Below the pieces are notes generated by a model, which was not told where the DNA came from, ran no database searches, and worked only from the letters and a program-made list of their open reading frames with translations. Shown piece by piece: positions 16,403 through 25,564 of a DNA stretch of 64,000 nt. Numbering within the stretch: the stretch's first letter is position 1; each line of letters begins with the position of its first letter. Location of the stretch: the NCBI GenBank assembly GCA_008501735.1, contig QQUF01000044.1:1-64000 (forward strand). Direction: 5' to 3'. This DNA is from Calditrichota bacterium (lineage in GTDB: Bacteria; CLD3). The position numbers and the translations under genes were made by a program.

Positions 16403-17881
16403 TTGGCTCAGACTAAAAAACAAAAAAATAATTCATCTGACGGAAGTTTGCTTTTCGACAAACTTCCACCACAAAACCTTGAAGCAGAAGTTGGGGTTCT
16501 TGGTGCAATGCTTCTTGACCAAGATTCAATCGGCGAAGTTATCGAAATTTCTGGCGGAGACGATGCAATTTTTTACAAAGACAATCATAAGAAAATTTTT
16601 AATGCAGTTCTTGAGCTTTACAACGAAAGTAAGCCTGTTGATATAATTACACTTTCTGAATTTTTGAACCAAAAAGGTGAGCTCGAAAGTGTTGGCGGAG
16701 CTCCTTATATCTCAGATTTGACAAGACAAATCTCAACTGCTGCAAATGTTCGTTCTCACACAAAAATCATTCTTGAAAAATCAATTTTACGAAGACTCAT
16801 TTCTGCTTCAACCGTTATAGCTAAAGAAGGTTACGAAGCAAAAGAACCTGCCGATGACATACTTGAAACAGCAGAAAAATTGATTTTTGAGATTTCTGAG
16901 AAACGAACTACAAAAACTTTTGAGCACATAAACAAAAACATTCATTCTGTAATTGACTTAATAGAATCGTTTTCTGGTGACGGTGATTTTACAGGTGTTC
17001 CAACAGGTTTTGGGCAACTTGATAAAATGCTTTCAGGCTTTCAAGATTCAGATTTTGTAATTTTGGCTGCACGACCTTCGATGGGAAAAACTGCTTTTGC
17101 CCTAAACTTAGCCCTCAATGCTGCAAAGCACGAAATCCCTGTTGGGTTTATGAGTCTTGAGATGGGAACAACTCAACTTTTGATGAGACTTTTGGCAATG
17201 GAATCACGTATCAACCAAAACAACATTAGAAGCGGAAAACTTCAAAGTAACGACTGGACGAAGTTGATGGAAAAATCTTCTTACTTGTCTAAGTTGCCGA
17301 TTTATATTGATGACACAGCAGGTCCAAATATTCTTGAAGTTAAATCTAAAGCAAGACAACTAAAAATGCGTCATAAAATGCAAATTCTTTTCATTGACTA
17401 CTTGCAGTTAATCAACGGTCCAAAAACTGAAAACAGACAAAATGAAATTTCATCAATTAGCCGTTCTCTCAAAGGAATTGCAAAAGAACTGAACGTTCCT
17501 GTAATTGCACTTTCGCAGTTAAGTCGTGCAGTTGAAAGCAGAAATGACAAAACTCCAATGCTTTCCGACCTTCGTGAATCTGGAGCAATTGAGCAAGATG
17601 CAGATGTTGTAATGTTTCTTCACAGACCAGAATATTACACTCGACAATCAGGTAGTGAACCTGACGCAACAGAAGATGGACTTGCAAATATTATTGTCGG
17701 AAAACAAAGAAATGGACCTGTAGGAAATGTTGAATTACATTTTCAACCTGAATTTGGTAGATTTGAAAATCGTGACCATTTTAGAAATGACTTAGAAAAT
17801 CCAATCCGTAAAATTGCTGCTCAAGGTGAAATGGGAAGTCGAAAACAAAGTAACGGAAATGGAAACGACCCTGGATTTTAG
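16403..17881 (+). CDS. dnaB: Replicative DNA helicase DnaB
   Basis: A 492-residue hexameric replicative helicase. The N-terminal DnaB domain (about 20-125: LPPQNLEAEVGVLGAMLLDQ) is followed by the RecA-like ATPase domain with Walker A ARPSMGKT (223-230), GFMSLEMG, the Walker B-like ILFIDYLQLI and the ALSQLSRAVE and LSDLRESGAIEQDADVV motifs. There is no intein. The start is TTG at 16403, 1 nt after the glycosylase stop, and the residue pattern from MAQTKK onwards supports it. The terminal G of its TAG stop codon is also the first base of the palindrome at 17881-17908. Confidence 0.95.
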   Translation: MAQTKKQKNNSSDGSLLFDKLPPQNLEAEVGVLGAMLLDQDSIGEVIEISGGDDAIFYKDNHKKIFNAVLELYNESKPVDIITLSEFLNQKGELESVGGAPYISDLTRQISTAANVRSHTKIILEKSILRRLISASTVIAKEGYEAKEPADDILETAEKLIFEISEKRTTKTFEHINKNIHSVIDLIESFSGDGDFTGVPTGFGQLDKMLSGFQDSDFVILAARPSMGKTAFALNLALNAAKHEIPVGFMSLEMGTTQLLMRLLAMESRINQNNIRSGKLQSNDWTKLMEKSSYLSKLPIYIDDTAGPNILEVKSKARQLKMRHKMQILFIDYLQLINGPKTENRQNEISSISRSLKGIAKELNVPVIALSQLSRAVESRNDKTPMLSDLRESGAIEQDADVVMFLHRPEYYTRQSGSEPDATEDGLANIIVGKQRNGPVGNVELHFQPEFGRFENRDHFRNDLENPIRKIAAQGEMGSRKQSNGNGNDPGF

Positions 17882-17908
17882 TAGAGACGCAAAATTTTGC
17901 GTCTCTAC
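17881..17908. repeat. Perfect 28-nt palindrome (GTAG...CTAC family, copy 1)
   Basis: The 28 nt are fully self-complementary: GTAGAGACGC, an AAAATTTT centre, GCGTCTCTAC. Both ends and the 4+6+8+6+4 layout are shared with the element at 32632-32659, while the six-base arms differ. It starts on the last base of the dnaB stop codon. It may act as a 3'-end stem-loop, or be a short mobile palindrome. Confidence 0.85.
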
Positions 17909-17912
17909 TAAA

Positions 17913-17943
17913 GACCTAACAGGTTTCGAAAATCTGTTAGGTC
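17913..17943. repeat. 31-nt inverted repeat next to the dnaB palindrome
   Basis: 14-nt arms (17913-17926, GACCTAACAGGTTT, and 17930-17943) pair with one mismatch around a CGA loop. It is separated from the 28-nt palindrome by 4 nt. The rest of the dnaB-topA gap (17944-18015) shows no gene. Confidence 0.75.
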
Positions 17944-18015
17944 GAAAAAAATATGAAATTAAAGTGAACACAAAATTAGTTCTTAAATGTAGAAGTAAAT
18001 ATAAAGAGCAATAAA

Positions 18016-20310
18016 TTGAAAAAATCATTAGTGATTGTAGAATCACCTGCCAAAGCAAAAACTATAAATAAATACTTGGGAAACGATTACGTTGTTACCT
18101 CTTCGGTTGGTCACATTCGTGATTTGCCCAAAAGAGAACTTGGAGTTGACCTAGAAAACGATTTCACTCCAAAGTATGTGAACTCGCAAGGAAAATCAAA
18201 AGTCATTTCTCAAATCAAAAAGCTTGCTGCAACTTCTGACAAAGTTTATATCGCAACAGATAATGACCGTGAAGGAGAAGCAATTGGTTGGCACATTTCA
18301 CACATAGTAAAAAAATCAAATAAAAATATTTACAGAGTTCTTTTCAATGAAATCACTCAAAAAGCAATTCAGGCTTCGATTCAAAAACCTGGTAAAATCG
18401 ACATTAATCGTGTTGATGCTCAACAAGCTCGTAGAATTATGGACAGAATTGTTGGTTACAAAATTTCGCCTTTTCTCTGGAAAGCTGTTTCAAAAGGATT
18501 AAGTGCTGGAAGAGTTCAGTCTGTCGCCTTGAAAATAATTTGCGAAAGAGATGCTGAAATCGCTGCTTTTATCCCTGTCGAATATTGGTCAATCGTTGCA
18601 AATCTTGAAAATCAAGAGGACAATTTTTCTTTTGAAGCAAAACTTGTAAAAATTGACGGCAAAACTGTTGATAAAGACAAGAACAGAATTTCTGACAAAA
18701 AGGGTGCGGAGTTTCACAAAAACGAAATTCTTAAAAATGGGTTTGTAATTTCTTCGATTGATAAAAAAACTGTAAAACGAAACCCTTATCCACCTTTTAC
18801 GACAAGTACTTTGCAACAAGAGGCTTCCAAAAGGCTTAGATTTTCGTCAAAATTTACGATGTCTGTGGCACAACAACTTTACGAAGGAATGGAAATCGGA
18901 ACAGGAACTCCAACAGGACTCATAACTTATATGAGAACTGACTCTCTTAGAATTTCCGAAGATGCTTTGAGTGCTGCTCGCGAGACAATTTTAAATGAAT
19001 ACGGACAGGCTTACTTGCCAAATTCACCAAGACATTACAAGACTGGAAAAGGAGCTCAAGACGCTCACGAAGCGATTCGACCAACTTCTTTGCAAAATTC
19101 TCCACAAAAAATAAAAAGATTCCTAACTCAAGAACAGTTCAAACTTTACTCAATGATTTGGAACAGATTTTTGGCTTCACAAATGTCTCCTGCTTTGGAA
19201 GACCGAACAACTGTGAACATCAATTCAGGTGAAAATTACCTTTTCAGAACAACAGGTTCGATTCTAAAATTTGATGGGTTTTTAAGAGTCTTTGGCGACT
19301 CTAAAAACGACGATAAAAAAGATGATAAAAATGTCAAACTTTCACCACTTTTGAAAGAAGGCAATAAGTTAAATCTCAAAAAATTAGACACAAATCAGCA
19401 TTTTACAAAACCTCCTGGAGTTTATCGTGAAAGTAGTATCATCAAAGAACTTGACACTCTCGGAATCGGAAGACCAAGTACTTACTCTTCAATTCTTTCA
19501 ACAATCTTGGACAGAGGTTACGTTGAGAAAAAAGACGGAACCTTAACTTCAACGGAACTTGGAAGATTGGTAAATGGAATTTTAGTTGAATCTTTCCCAA
19601 ACATTTTCAACGTTAAATTTACTGCAGAAATGGAAAGTGAACTTGATAAAATCGAAAATGGTGCGAACTGGGTTGACATTATGAAAAATTTCTACGACCC
19701 CTTCAGTTCTGCTTTATCAAAAATTGACCCGAAACAAATTAAAGCTAAAAAAGTCATTGAAGAAATCGGAGAAAAATGCCCAAACTGCCAAAATGAATTA
19801 ATTTACAGAATGAGTAAACACGGAAAATTCATTGGCTGTTCAAATTTCCCCGAATGCAAATATACTAGACCTTTTGGAGTTTCAGCAGAAGAAGCTAAAG
19901 CAAGAGCAGAAGCACCAAAAAAACAGGCTGAATTGGTCGGTGAATCTTGCCCAAAATGCAAAAGTGATTTGGTTTTCAGAAATGGCAGAAGTGGAAAATT
20001 TGTCGGATGCTCAAATTACCCAAAGTGTAATCACACAGCACCAATTCCAATTGATGCAGATTGTCCAAAGTGTGGAAAGAAAATCGCAACGAAACGTTCA
20101 AGAAGAATGAAAACTTTTTACGGTTGTGAAGGTTATCCTGAATGCGATTTTGTTTCTTGGGATAAACTCTTAAATGAAAATTGTCCGAATTGTGATAACA
20201 ATTATATTTTAGAGAAGAACACTCGACAAGGCAATTTCTTAGAATGTCCAAAGTGTAAGGGCAAAATGGAAATTCCTAAAGAAGAAGAAAAAGAAGAAGT
20301 TAAACCTTAG
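18016..20310 (+). CDS. topA: DNA topoisomerase I
   Basis: A 764-residue type IA topoisomerase that relaxes negative supercoils. The TOPRIM domain starts at VIVESPAKAKTINKYLG and contains ATDNDREGEAIGWH. The active-site tyrosine is in GLITYMRTDSLRIS. The gate and hinge domains (QEASKRLRFSSK, RPTS, SLGIGRPSTYSSI) are complete. The C-terminus carries four CxxC zinc ribbons (first CPNC...CSNFPEC at about 585, then CPKC/CSNYPKC, CPKC/CEGYPEC, CPNC/CPKC). Starts with TTG at 18016; the MKKSLVIVESPAK onset supports it. Monocistronic between two palindromic elements. Confidence 0.96.
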   Translation: MKKSLVIVESPAKAKTINKYLGNDYVVTSSVGHIRDLPKRELGVDLENDFTPKYVNSQGKSKVISQIKKLAATSDKVYIATDNDREGEAIGWHISHIVKKSNKNIYRVLFNEITQKAIQASIQKPGKIDINRVDAQQARRIMDRIVGYKISPFLWKAVSKGLSAGRVQSVALKIICERDAEIAAFIPVEYWSIVANLENQEDNFSFEAKLVKIDGKTVDKDKNRISDKKGAEFHKNEILKNGFVISSIDKKTVKRNPYPPFTTSTLQQEASKRLRFSSKFTMSVAQQLYEGMEIGTGTPTGLITYMRTDSLRISEDALSAARETILNEYGQAYLPNSPRHYKTGKGAQDAHEAIRPTSLQNSPQKIKRFLTQEQFKLYSMIWNRFLASQMSPALEDRTTVNINSGENYLFRTTGSILKFDGFLRVFGDSKNDDKKDDKNVKLSPLLKEGNKLNLKKLDTNQHFTKPPGVYRESSIIKELDTLGIGRPSTYSSILSTILDRGYVEKKDGTLTSTELGRLVNGILVESFPNIFNVKFTAEMESELDKIENGANWVDIMKNFYDPFSSALSKIDPKQIKAKKVIEEIGEKCPNCQNELIYRMSKHGKFIGCSNFPECKYTRPFGVSAEEAKARAEAPKKQAELVGESCPKCKSDLVFRNGRSGKFVGCSNYPKCNHTAPIPIDADCPKCGKKIATKRSRRMKTFYGCEGYPECDFVSWDKLLNENCPNCDNNYILEKNTRQGNFLECPKCKGKMEIPKEEEKEEVKP

Positions 20311-20319
20311 AATAAAAAA

Positions 20320-20375
20320 GGATTGCGGACTTTAGTCCGTTTTTCAGCACTGAAACGGACTAAAGTCCGCAATCC
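20320..20375. repeat. Dispersed palindromic element, copy 2 (56 nt)
   Basis: Perfect 23-bp arms (20320-20342 and 20353-20375) around a 10-nt loop containing CAGCACT. The arm itself contains the inner palindrome CGGACTTTAGTCCG. It aligns end to end with the reverse complement of 3839-3895. It lies 9 nt after the topA stop and may double as a terminator. Confidence 0.85.
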
Positions 20376-20411
20376 CAAAAAGATAGAAAATAAACTTTTA
20401 CGGATTTTAAT

Positions 20412-21323
20412 TTGAATCTTAAAGATAAATTTATTCTTTACTTAAAAGCAGAAAGAAATTATTCAGAAAACACAATTTCAAGTTACAAAAGTGACTTAGA
20501 GCAGTTTGAAGAATTTCTCAAAACCTACGACTCTGAGATTAATTTTGAAAATGCTGACCGAAATTCAATCAGACATTTTCTCGGAAATCTTAGTGAAAAT
20601 GGTTTAAAAGGAAAATCCGTCTCAAGAAAACTTTCAACTTTAAAGTCTTTTTACAAATTTTTACAAATTCGTAAGGTCATTGAGAAAAATCCGACTTCTC
20701 TAATTGGCAATCCCAAAATTGAAAAAAGCCTTCCAAAAGTCCTCACTAACAAAGAGATTGAGAGATTAATTGAGTTACCAAACTCGCAAGAATGTGGAAC
20801 AGATGAAGAAAATTTCTTAGTTTTACGAGATAAATTGATTTTTGAAATTTTTTATGGAACCGGAATGCGTGTTTCTGAGTTAATAAGTTTGAAGGTTAGC
20901 TCATTTAACTTTGGTAACGAAACAGTGAAAATTTTCGGTAAAGGCTCAAAAGACAGAATCGTTCCTTATGGTAAAAAAGTTGATGAAATTTTAAGCCAAT
21001 TTTTGAAATTCCGAATTTCATTTTTGTCAAGCGAAACCGAATTCATTTTCACAACCCCAAAAGGCAAACAAATCACTCGCCAAAAGGTTTCACAAATTCT
21101 TAAAAAATACATTTCAAAAATCACAGAACGTGAAGGAATTTCACCTCATACTCTAAGACACACTTTCGCAACTCATATGCTTGACGCAGGAGCAGACATA
21201 AAATACATTCGTGAACTTCTTGGTCACGAAAGCCTTTCTTCAACACAAATTTATACACACACTTCAATTGAAAAATTAAAACAAACTTATAAATTAGCTC
21301 ACCCAAGAGCTGGAAAAAGATGA
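20412..21323 (+). CDS. Tyrosine recombinase XerC/XerD
   Basis: A 303-residue tyrosine recombinase with an N-terminal SAM-like core-binding domain (1-90) and a catalytic domain with all six key residues: R153 (GTGMRVSEL), K177 (GKGSKDR), H246 and R249 (HTLRHTFATHML), H272 (LLGHESLSSTQ) and Y281 (IYTHTS). Length and the absence of extra domains fit the housekeeping Xer enzymes that resolve chromosome dimers at dif. I cannot tell XerC from XerD from sequence alone. Starts with TTG. The neighbours topA and dnaB suit a chromosome-maintenance role; no att-like repeats or phage genes flank it. Confidence 0.9.
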   Translation: MNLKDKFILYLKAERNYSENTISSYKSDLEQFEEFLKTYDSEINFENADRNSIRHFLGNLSENGLKGKSVSRKLSTLKSFYKFLQIRKVIEKNPTSLIGNPKIEKSLPKVLTNKEIERLIELPNSQECGTDEENFLVLRDKLIFEIFYGTGMRVSELISLKVSSFNFGNETVKIFGKGSKDRIVPYGKKVDEILSQFLKFRISFLSSETEFIFTTPKGKQITRQKVSQILKKYISKITEREGISPHTLRHTFATHMLDAGADIKYIRELLGHESLSSTQIYTHTSIEKLKQTYKLAHPRAGKR

Positions 21324-21350
21324 AATCAAAAATTATGGAGATTTTAACAA

Positions 21351-22307
21351 ATGGATAGAAATTTAGCTTTAGAAGCAGTAAGAGTAACAGAAGCTGCGGC
21401 AATAAATTGTACAAAATGGATTGGAAAAGGAGATGCAAAAGCTGCTGACCAAGCTGCTGTTGATGCGATGAGAAGAGCTTTTGACTTACTTGACATCGAT
21501 GGAACTGTAGTAATAGGTGAAGGCGAAAGGGACGAAGCTCCAATGCTTTACATCGGTGAAAAAGTTGGATTAAGAGACGCAAATTCACTTAAAGTTGACA
21601 TCGCTCTTGACCCTTTGGAATGCACAGACAGTACAGCCTACGGAAAAAATAACGCTCTAACTGTAATCGCACTTGCCGAAGAAGGACATTTTTTAAACGC
21701 TCCTGATACTTATATGGACAAAATTGCAGTTGGACCTCAAGCAAGAGGTGCGATTGACATTGACGCAACTCCTGCAGAAAACTTAAGAGAAATTGCTAAA
21801 GCTTACAAATGTGAAATAGCCGAATTGACAGTTGTAATTCTTGAAAGAGAAAGACACAACAAATTAATTTCTGATGTAAGAGGTGCAGGAGCAAAAGTAA
21901 AATTAATCTCTGACGGAGACGTTTCTGGTGCAATCGCAACCGCAATTTCAGGAACTGGAATTCACGCAATGATGGGAACTGGTGGAGCTCCTGAAGGTGT
22001 TCTTGCAGCAGCAGCATTACGTTGTACTGGTGGAGATTTTCGTGGAAGATTAAACTTCAGAAATGAAGACGAAAAAGTCAGAGCTACCAAAATGGGAATT
22101 ACTGATTTTGGTAAGATCTACACTCTCGAGGAACTCGCTGCTGGAGACGGAGTAATGTTTGCAGCAACAGGAGTTACAAATGGTGATATGTTAAAAGGCG
22201 TTAGAGTTTATGGTAAAACTTTACAGACAAGCTCAATTGTAATGCGTGCAAAAACAGGAACAATTCGATTTGTTGACGCAACTCATCACTTAGAAAGATT
22301 AATTTAG
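21351..22307 (+). CDS. glpX: Class II fructose-1,6-bisphosphatase (GlpX type)
   Basis: A 318-residue GlpX-type FBPase, the gluconeogenic step from fructose-1,6-bisphosphate to fructose 6-phosphate. Metal ligands are recognisable in VVIGEGERDEAPML (E57) and ALDPLECTDST (D87, E90), with GTGGAPEGVLAAAALRC in the C-terminal half. The conserved Gly of the DP.EGT motif is Cys here (C91); the following Thr, implicated in catalysis in the family, is retained. It follows xerD by 27 nt on the same strand. Confidence 0.92.
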   Translation: MDRNLALEAVRVTEAAAINCTKWIGKGDAKAADQAAVDAMRRAFDLLDIDGTVVIGEGERDEAPMLYIGEKVGLRDANSLKVDIALDPLECTDSTAYGKNNALTVIALAEEGHFLNAPDTYMDKIAVGPQARGAIDIDATPAENLREIAKAYKCEIAELTVVILERERHNKLISDVRGAGAKVKLISDGDVSGAIATAISGTGIHAMMGTGGAPEGVLAAAALRCTGGDFRGRLNFRNEDEKVRATKMGITDFGKIYTLEELAAGDGVMFAATGVTNGDMLKGVRVYGKTLQTSSIVMRAKTGTIRFVDATHHLERLI

Positions 22308-22369
22308 AATTTTAACTTTGGAGTTATAAAACTCCATACTTTTATTTATAAATTTTACAGGAGAATAAA

Positions 22370-22717
22370 ATGAAACTTAACATTCGTGCCAACAAAGCTT
22401 TCAAAATGTCAGATGCAGTAAAAGACCGTATTGATACAGATATGAGAAAATTGAAAAAACATTTTCAAGGGATTTTAGATGCCGATGTTGAAATTAATGA
22501 AGAACATAATACTTGTTCAGTTAAAGTTACTCTCCACATAAAACCACAAATATTGGTCGCTCATGACTCAGATGGAAATATGTACAAGGCTTTAGCGAAT
22601 TGTGTTCATAAATTAGACAGGCAACTTGCCAAAGTAAAAACCAAATACAAAAACTTTGACCACAACAAAAAAATAGAAATAATTTCAGAATTAGAAGCTG
22701 ACATAGACGACGAATAA
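22370..22717 (+). CDS. Ribosome hibernation promoting factor (short HPF/YfiA family)
   Basis: A 115-residue protein with the S30AE fold: MKLNIRANKAFKMSDAVKDRIDTDMRKLKKHF, VEINEEHNTCSVKVTLHIKPQILVAHDSDGNMYKALANCVHKLDRQLAKVKTKYK. This is the standard pattern of a short HPF, which binds the 30S subunit in stationary phase or stress and inactivates ribosomes. No C-terminal dimerisation domain is present. A GGAG precedes the ATG. A strong terminator follows at 22742-22772. Confidence 0.88.
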   Translation: MKLNIRANKAFKMSDAVKDRIDTDMRKLKKHFQGILDADVEINEEHNTCSVKVTLHIKPQILVAHDSDGNMYKALANCVHKLDRQLAKVKTKYKNFDHNKKIEIISELEADIDDE

Positions 22718-22741
22718 ATTAAAAAATTTTCTAATTTTTCT

Positions 22742-22776
22742 AACCCGATAGCTTTTAAAAAACTATCGGGTTTTTT
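22742..22776 (+). terminator. Rho-independent terminator after the hibernation factor gene
   Basis: Perfect 10-bp arms AACCCGATAG (22742-22751) and CTATCGGGTT (22763-22772) followed by a T run. It isolates the upstream genes from the nuo operon. Confidence 0.9.
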
Positions 22777-22857
22777 GTATTACTAAGACTCTAAATTATC
22801 TTGCCATTTTCCATTCAGTACTTTAAATTTCGTGCCTTAATTAAAAACAGGTTTCAA

Positions 22858-23229
22858 ATGTTAATTGACTACTTACCAATTTTAATCATTTTCTTAGCTG
22901 GAGCTGGTTTTGCGATTTTTAATGTCGGAATCAGTTACTTTCTTGGACCAAGTAATCCTGACCCTGAAAAATTAGAAATTTATGAATCTGGAGTAAAACC
23001 AGACCACGATGCAAGACTAAAATTCTCAGTAAAGTTTTACATAATTGCAATGATTTTTATCATCTTTGATATCGAAGTTGTTTTTATGTACCCTTGGGCT
23101 ATGATTTTTAAAGATTATTTGACAATTACAAATAGCAATTTTATACTTTTTGAAATGCTTGTTTTTATGGCAATTTTATTAGTCGGTTACTACTACGCTT
23201 GGAAGAAAGGTGCTTTAGAATGGGATTAG
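22858..23229 (+). CDS. nuoA: NADH-quinone oxidoreductase subunit A
   Basis: A 123-residue, three-helix membrane subunit of respiratory complex I. I chose the ATG at 22858 ([19 protein letters not shown]), which begins directly with helix 1; a TTG 57 nt upstream would add an unlikely extension. Conserved family features: [19 protein letters not shown] and the [12 protein letters not shown] loop-helix region with the conserved acidic residues (DIE), close to the quinone cavity. Overlaps nuoB by 10 nt. Confidence 0.95.
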   Translation: MLIDYLPILIIFLAGAGFAIFNVGISYFLGPSNPDPEKLEIYESGVKPDHDARLKFSVKFYIIAMIFIIFDIEVVFMYPWAMIFKDYLTITNSNFILFEMLVFMAILLVGYYYAWKKGALEWD

Positions 23230-23750
23230 AATCAAATCTCAATACTGACGGTGGCGGTTTTATGGTTACAACAGTTGACTCTGTTGTAAATTGGGCTAGA
23301 AAAAGTTCTTTGTGGCCAATGCCTTTTGGAACTGCTTGCTGTGCAATTGAAATGATGGCAACTTATGCTTCTCGTTATGACTTAGCTCGTTTTGGTGCTG
23401 AAAGAATGTCTTTTTCTCCACGTCAAGCGGATTTACTTCTCATTGGTGGAAGAGTGCCAATCAAAATGATGCCTGTTCTGCAAAAAATTTATGAGCAAAT
23501 GTCAGAACCCAAATGGGTAATTTCGATTGGTGCTTGTGCTTCTTCAGGCGGACTTTTTGATACTTATTCAATGATTCAAGGTGTTGACCAATTCATTCCT
23601 GTTGACGTTTACGTTCCGGGTTGTCCTCCAAGACCAGAAAATTTCATTGATGCATTTATGAAAATCCAAAAACTTGTGGAAAATGACTCTGTGAAAAACT
23701 ACAAAAAACCTAAAAATAATTCATTTAACAAACTATGGCAGACCAACTAA
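23220..23750 (+). CDS. nuoB: NADH-quinone oxidoreductase subunit B
   Basis: A 176-residue complex I subunit that holds Fe-S cluster N2 next to the quinone site. The ATG at 23220 overlaps the end of nuoA; it is preferred over a TTG at 23199. Cluster ligands are visible: the tandem Cys in TACCAIEMM, Cys in GACASSGG and Cys in VPGCPPRPE. Also conserved: SLWPMPFGT and [16 protein letters not shown]. Ends in a basic tail and overlaps nuoC by 16 nt. Confidence 0.96.
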   Translation: MGLESNLNTDGGGFMVTTVDSVVNWARKSSLWPMPFGTACCAIEMMATYASRYDLARFGAERMSFSPRQADLLLIGGRVPIKMMPVLQKIYEQMSEPKWVISIGACASSGGLFDTYSMIQGVDQFIPVDVYVPGCPPRPENFIDAFMKIQKLVENDSVKNYKKPKNNSFNKLWQTN

Positions 23751-24274
23751 TTTTCGATAAAATTAAAGAAAAATTCTCTGATGAGATTTTGGATTCTTAC
23801 GAATTTCGTGGCGATAAAGTAGTTTGTCTCAAAAAAGACAATGTGCTTGAAATTATGGAATTTTTGAATACTGATTCTGACTTGCATTTTGATTTTCTTG
23901 CAGACTTGACAGCAATAGATTATTTAGAATATTCTGAACCTCAACCTGAAAGATTTGCAGTTGTTTACCAACTCTACTCCCACGAATTCAAATATGAATT
24001 GACCATAAAAGTTTACATTCCTGAAGAAGATTTACATTTGGATTCAGTTTATTCAATTTGGAAAACTGCCGATTGGTTAGAAAGAGAAACTTACGAAATG
24101 TTTGGAATTCACTTTCGCCATCACCCAAATTTAAAGAAACTACTTTTACCAGAAGATTTCAAAGGCTTTCCCGAAAGAAAAGACTTTCCTGTTAAAGGAA
24201 TCGGCTACAGAGAAAATTTCCCAATTTACAGCCGACCTTTCGACAACAATTACTTAAGAAAAGAAGAAGATTAG
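23735..24274 (+). CDS. nuoC: NADH-quinone oxidoreductase subunit C
   Basis: A 179-residue 30-kDa-subunit homologue of complex I (peripheral arm). The signature [38 protein letters not shown] is intact, and the N-terminal domain ([14 protein letters not shown]) is typical. It is a separate gene, not fused to nuoD, and ends 53 nt before nuoD. Confidence 0.95.
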   Translation: MADQLIFDKIKEKFSDEILDSYEFRGDKVVCLKKDNVLEIMEFLNTDSDLHFDFLADLTAIDYLEYSEPQPERFAVVYQLYSHEFKYELTIKVYIPEEDLHLDSVYSIWKTADWLERETYEMFGIHFRHHPNLKKLLLPEDFKGFPERKDFPVKGIGYRENFPIYSRPFDNNYLRKEED

Positions 24275-24327
24275 ATTTAAAAACAGGATTGATTCCTGTT
24301 TTTTATTTTAAACAAAAAGGTAAAAAA

Positions 24328-25539
24328 ATGTCAATTGCAGAACTTGGAGAAACAATCAAAACCGAAAAAATGAAAATGAATTTCGGTCCTCAACACCCTG
24401 CGACTCACGGAACTCTCAGAATTGAAATGGAATTAGACGGTGAAACAGTTGTAAGTGCAAATCCTGAAATCGGATTTTTACACTGTGGTTTTGAGAAACT
24501 TTGTGAACACAAGTCTTACAACCAAATCGTCAACATCACTGACAGAATGAATTACCTTTCGCCTTTTTGTAACAACTTAGCTTTTATTCTCGCAGTCGAA
24601 AAATTATTCGATTTAAAAATTCCAAAACGTGGTCAATACATTCGTGTAATTCTGGCTGAACTTTCTAGAATTGCTGACCATTGTCTTTGTGTCGGAGCTC
24701 AAGCGTTGGATTTAGGAGCTTTCACAGCTTTCCTTTACCTTTTTGAAGAACGCGAAAACATTTACGACATTATGGAAATGATTTCTGGAAACAGATTAAT
24801 GACAACCTACACAAGAGTTGGAGGTTTCGCAAGGGACAGAGAATTTACAGATTATCACATCAAAGAAATTCGACGTGCAACTTCTGGACTTTACAAAACG
24901 ATTGACGAAGTTGAAAAACTCCTTAATCAAAATAAAATTTTTCACGGAAGGACAATTGGAATCGGTGTTGTTTCTGGAAAAGATGCGATAAACTACGGAC
25001 TTACAGGACCGATTCTTCGTGCAACTGGAATCGATTGGGACATTAGAGTTTCACATCCTTACACAAGTTACGAGGACTTTGATTTTGACGTTCCAATTGG
25101 TGAAAATGGAGATATTTTTGACAGATATTTGGTAAGAATGGAAGAAATGAGACAAAGTTTAAGAATTGTCGAACAAGCGATGCAAAACCTTCCTGACGGA
25201 CCTGAAAATGCAGAAGAAGAAGATAAATACGTTCTTCCTCCAAAAGATGAAGTTTACACAACAATCGAAGGTTTAATTCATCAATTTGAAATTATTATGG
25301 AAAACAGAGGCTTCAAACCTCCAATCGGTGAAGTTTATTTTAGAACAGAATCACCAAACGGCGAATTAGGCTATATGATTTCAAGTAACGGTGGAAATTC
25401 TCCTTACCGTTGTAGAGTTCGCCCTCCTTCACTTGTAAATTATCAGATTCTTGAACCAATGCTTACAGGGCAAATGCTTTCCGATACAGTTGCTATTCTT
25501 GGAAGCCTAAACGTTATCGCTGGTGAACTCGACAGATAA
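24328..25539 (+). CDS. nuoD: NADH-quinone oxidoreductase subunit D
   Basis: A 403-residue 49-kDa-subunit homologue that forms the quinone-binding site with NuoB. The ATG at 24328 gives MSIAELGETIKTEKMKMNFGPQHPATHGTLR, with the quinone-site His in HPATHG; an upstream in-frame TTG/ATT-type start at 24289 is less likely. Also present are EIGFLHCGFEKLCEH, YTRVGGFARD and the C-terminal GGNSPYRCRVRPPS ... LGSLNVIAGELDR. Last gene of this nuo block; a terminator follows at 25565. Confidence 0.95.
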   Translation: MSIAELGETIKTEKMKMNFGPQHPATHGTLRIEMELDGETVVSANPEIGFLHCGFEKLCEHKSYNQIVNITDRMNYLSPFCNNLAFILAVEKLFDLKIPKRGQYIRVILAELSRIADHCLCVGAQALDLGAFTAFLYLFEERENIYDIMEMISGNRLMTTYTRVGGFARDREFTDYHIKEIRRATSGLYKTIDEVEKLLNQNKIFHGRTIGIGVVSGKDAINYGLTGPILRATGIDWDIRVSHPYTSYEDFDFDVPIGENGDIFDRYLVRMEEMRQSLRIVEQAMQNLPDGPENAEEEDKYVLPPKDEVYTTIEGLIHQFEIIMENRGFKPPIGEVYFRTESPNGELGYMISSNGGNSPYRCRVRPPSLVNYQILEPMLTGQMLSDTVAILGSLNVIAGELDR

Positions 25540-25564
25540 TTACAGTTAATATTGAACAATTCTT

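Noticed and set aside
16403-17881. Intein in dnaB
   Set aside because: The helicase is of normal length and its Walker A and later motifs are contiguous.
20412-21323. Integrase of a mobile element
   Set aside because: Housekeeping Xer size and context (topA, dnaB), no att-like repeats, no phage or plasmid genes.
21121-21588. A 155-codon open frame on the minus strand across xerD and glpX
   Set aside because: It is antisense to two well-conserved genes, is Leu-rich and low-complexity, and has no family resemblance; it is a shadow of their codon use.
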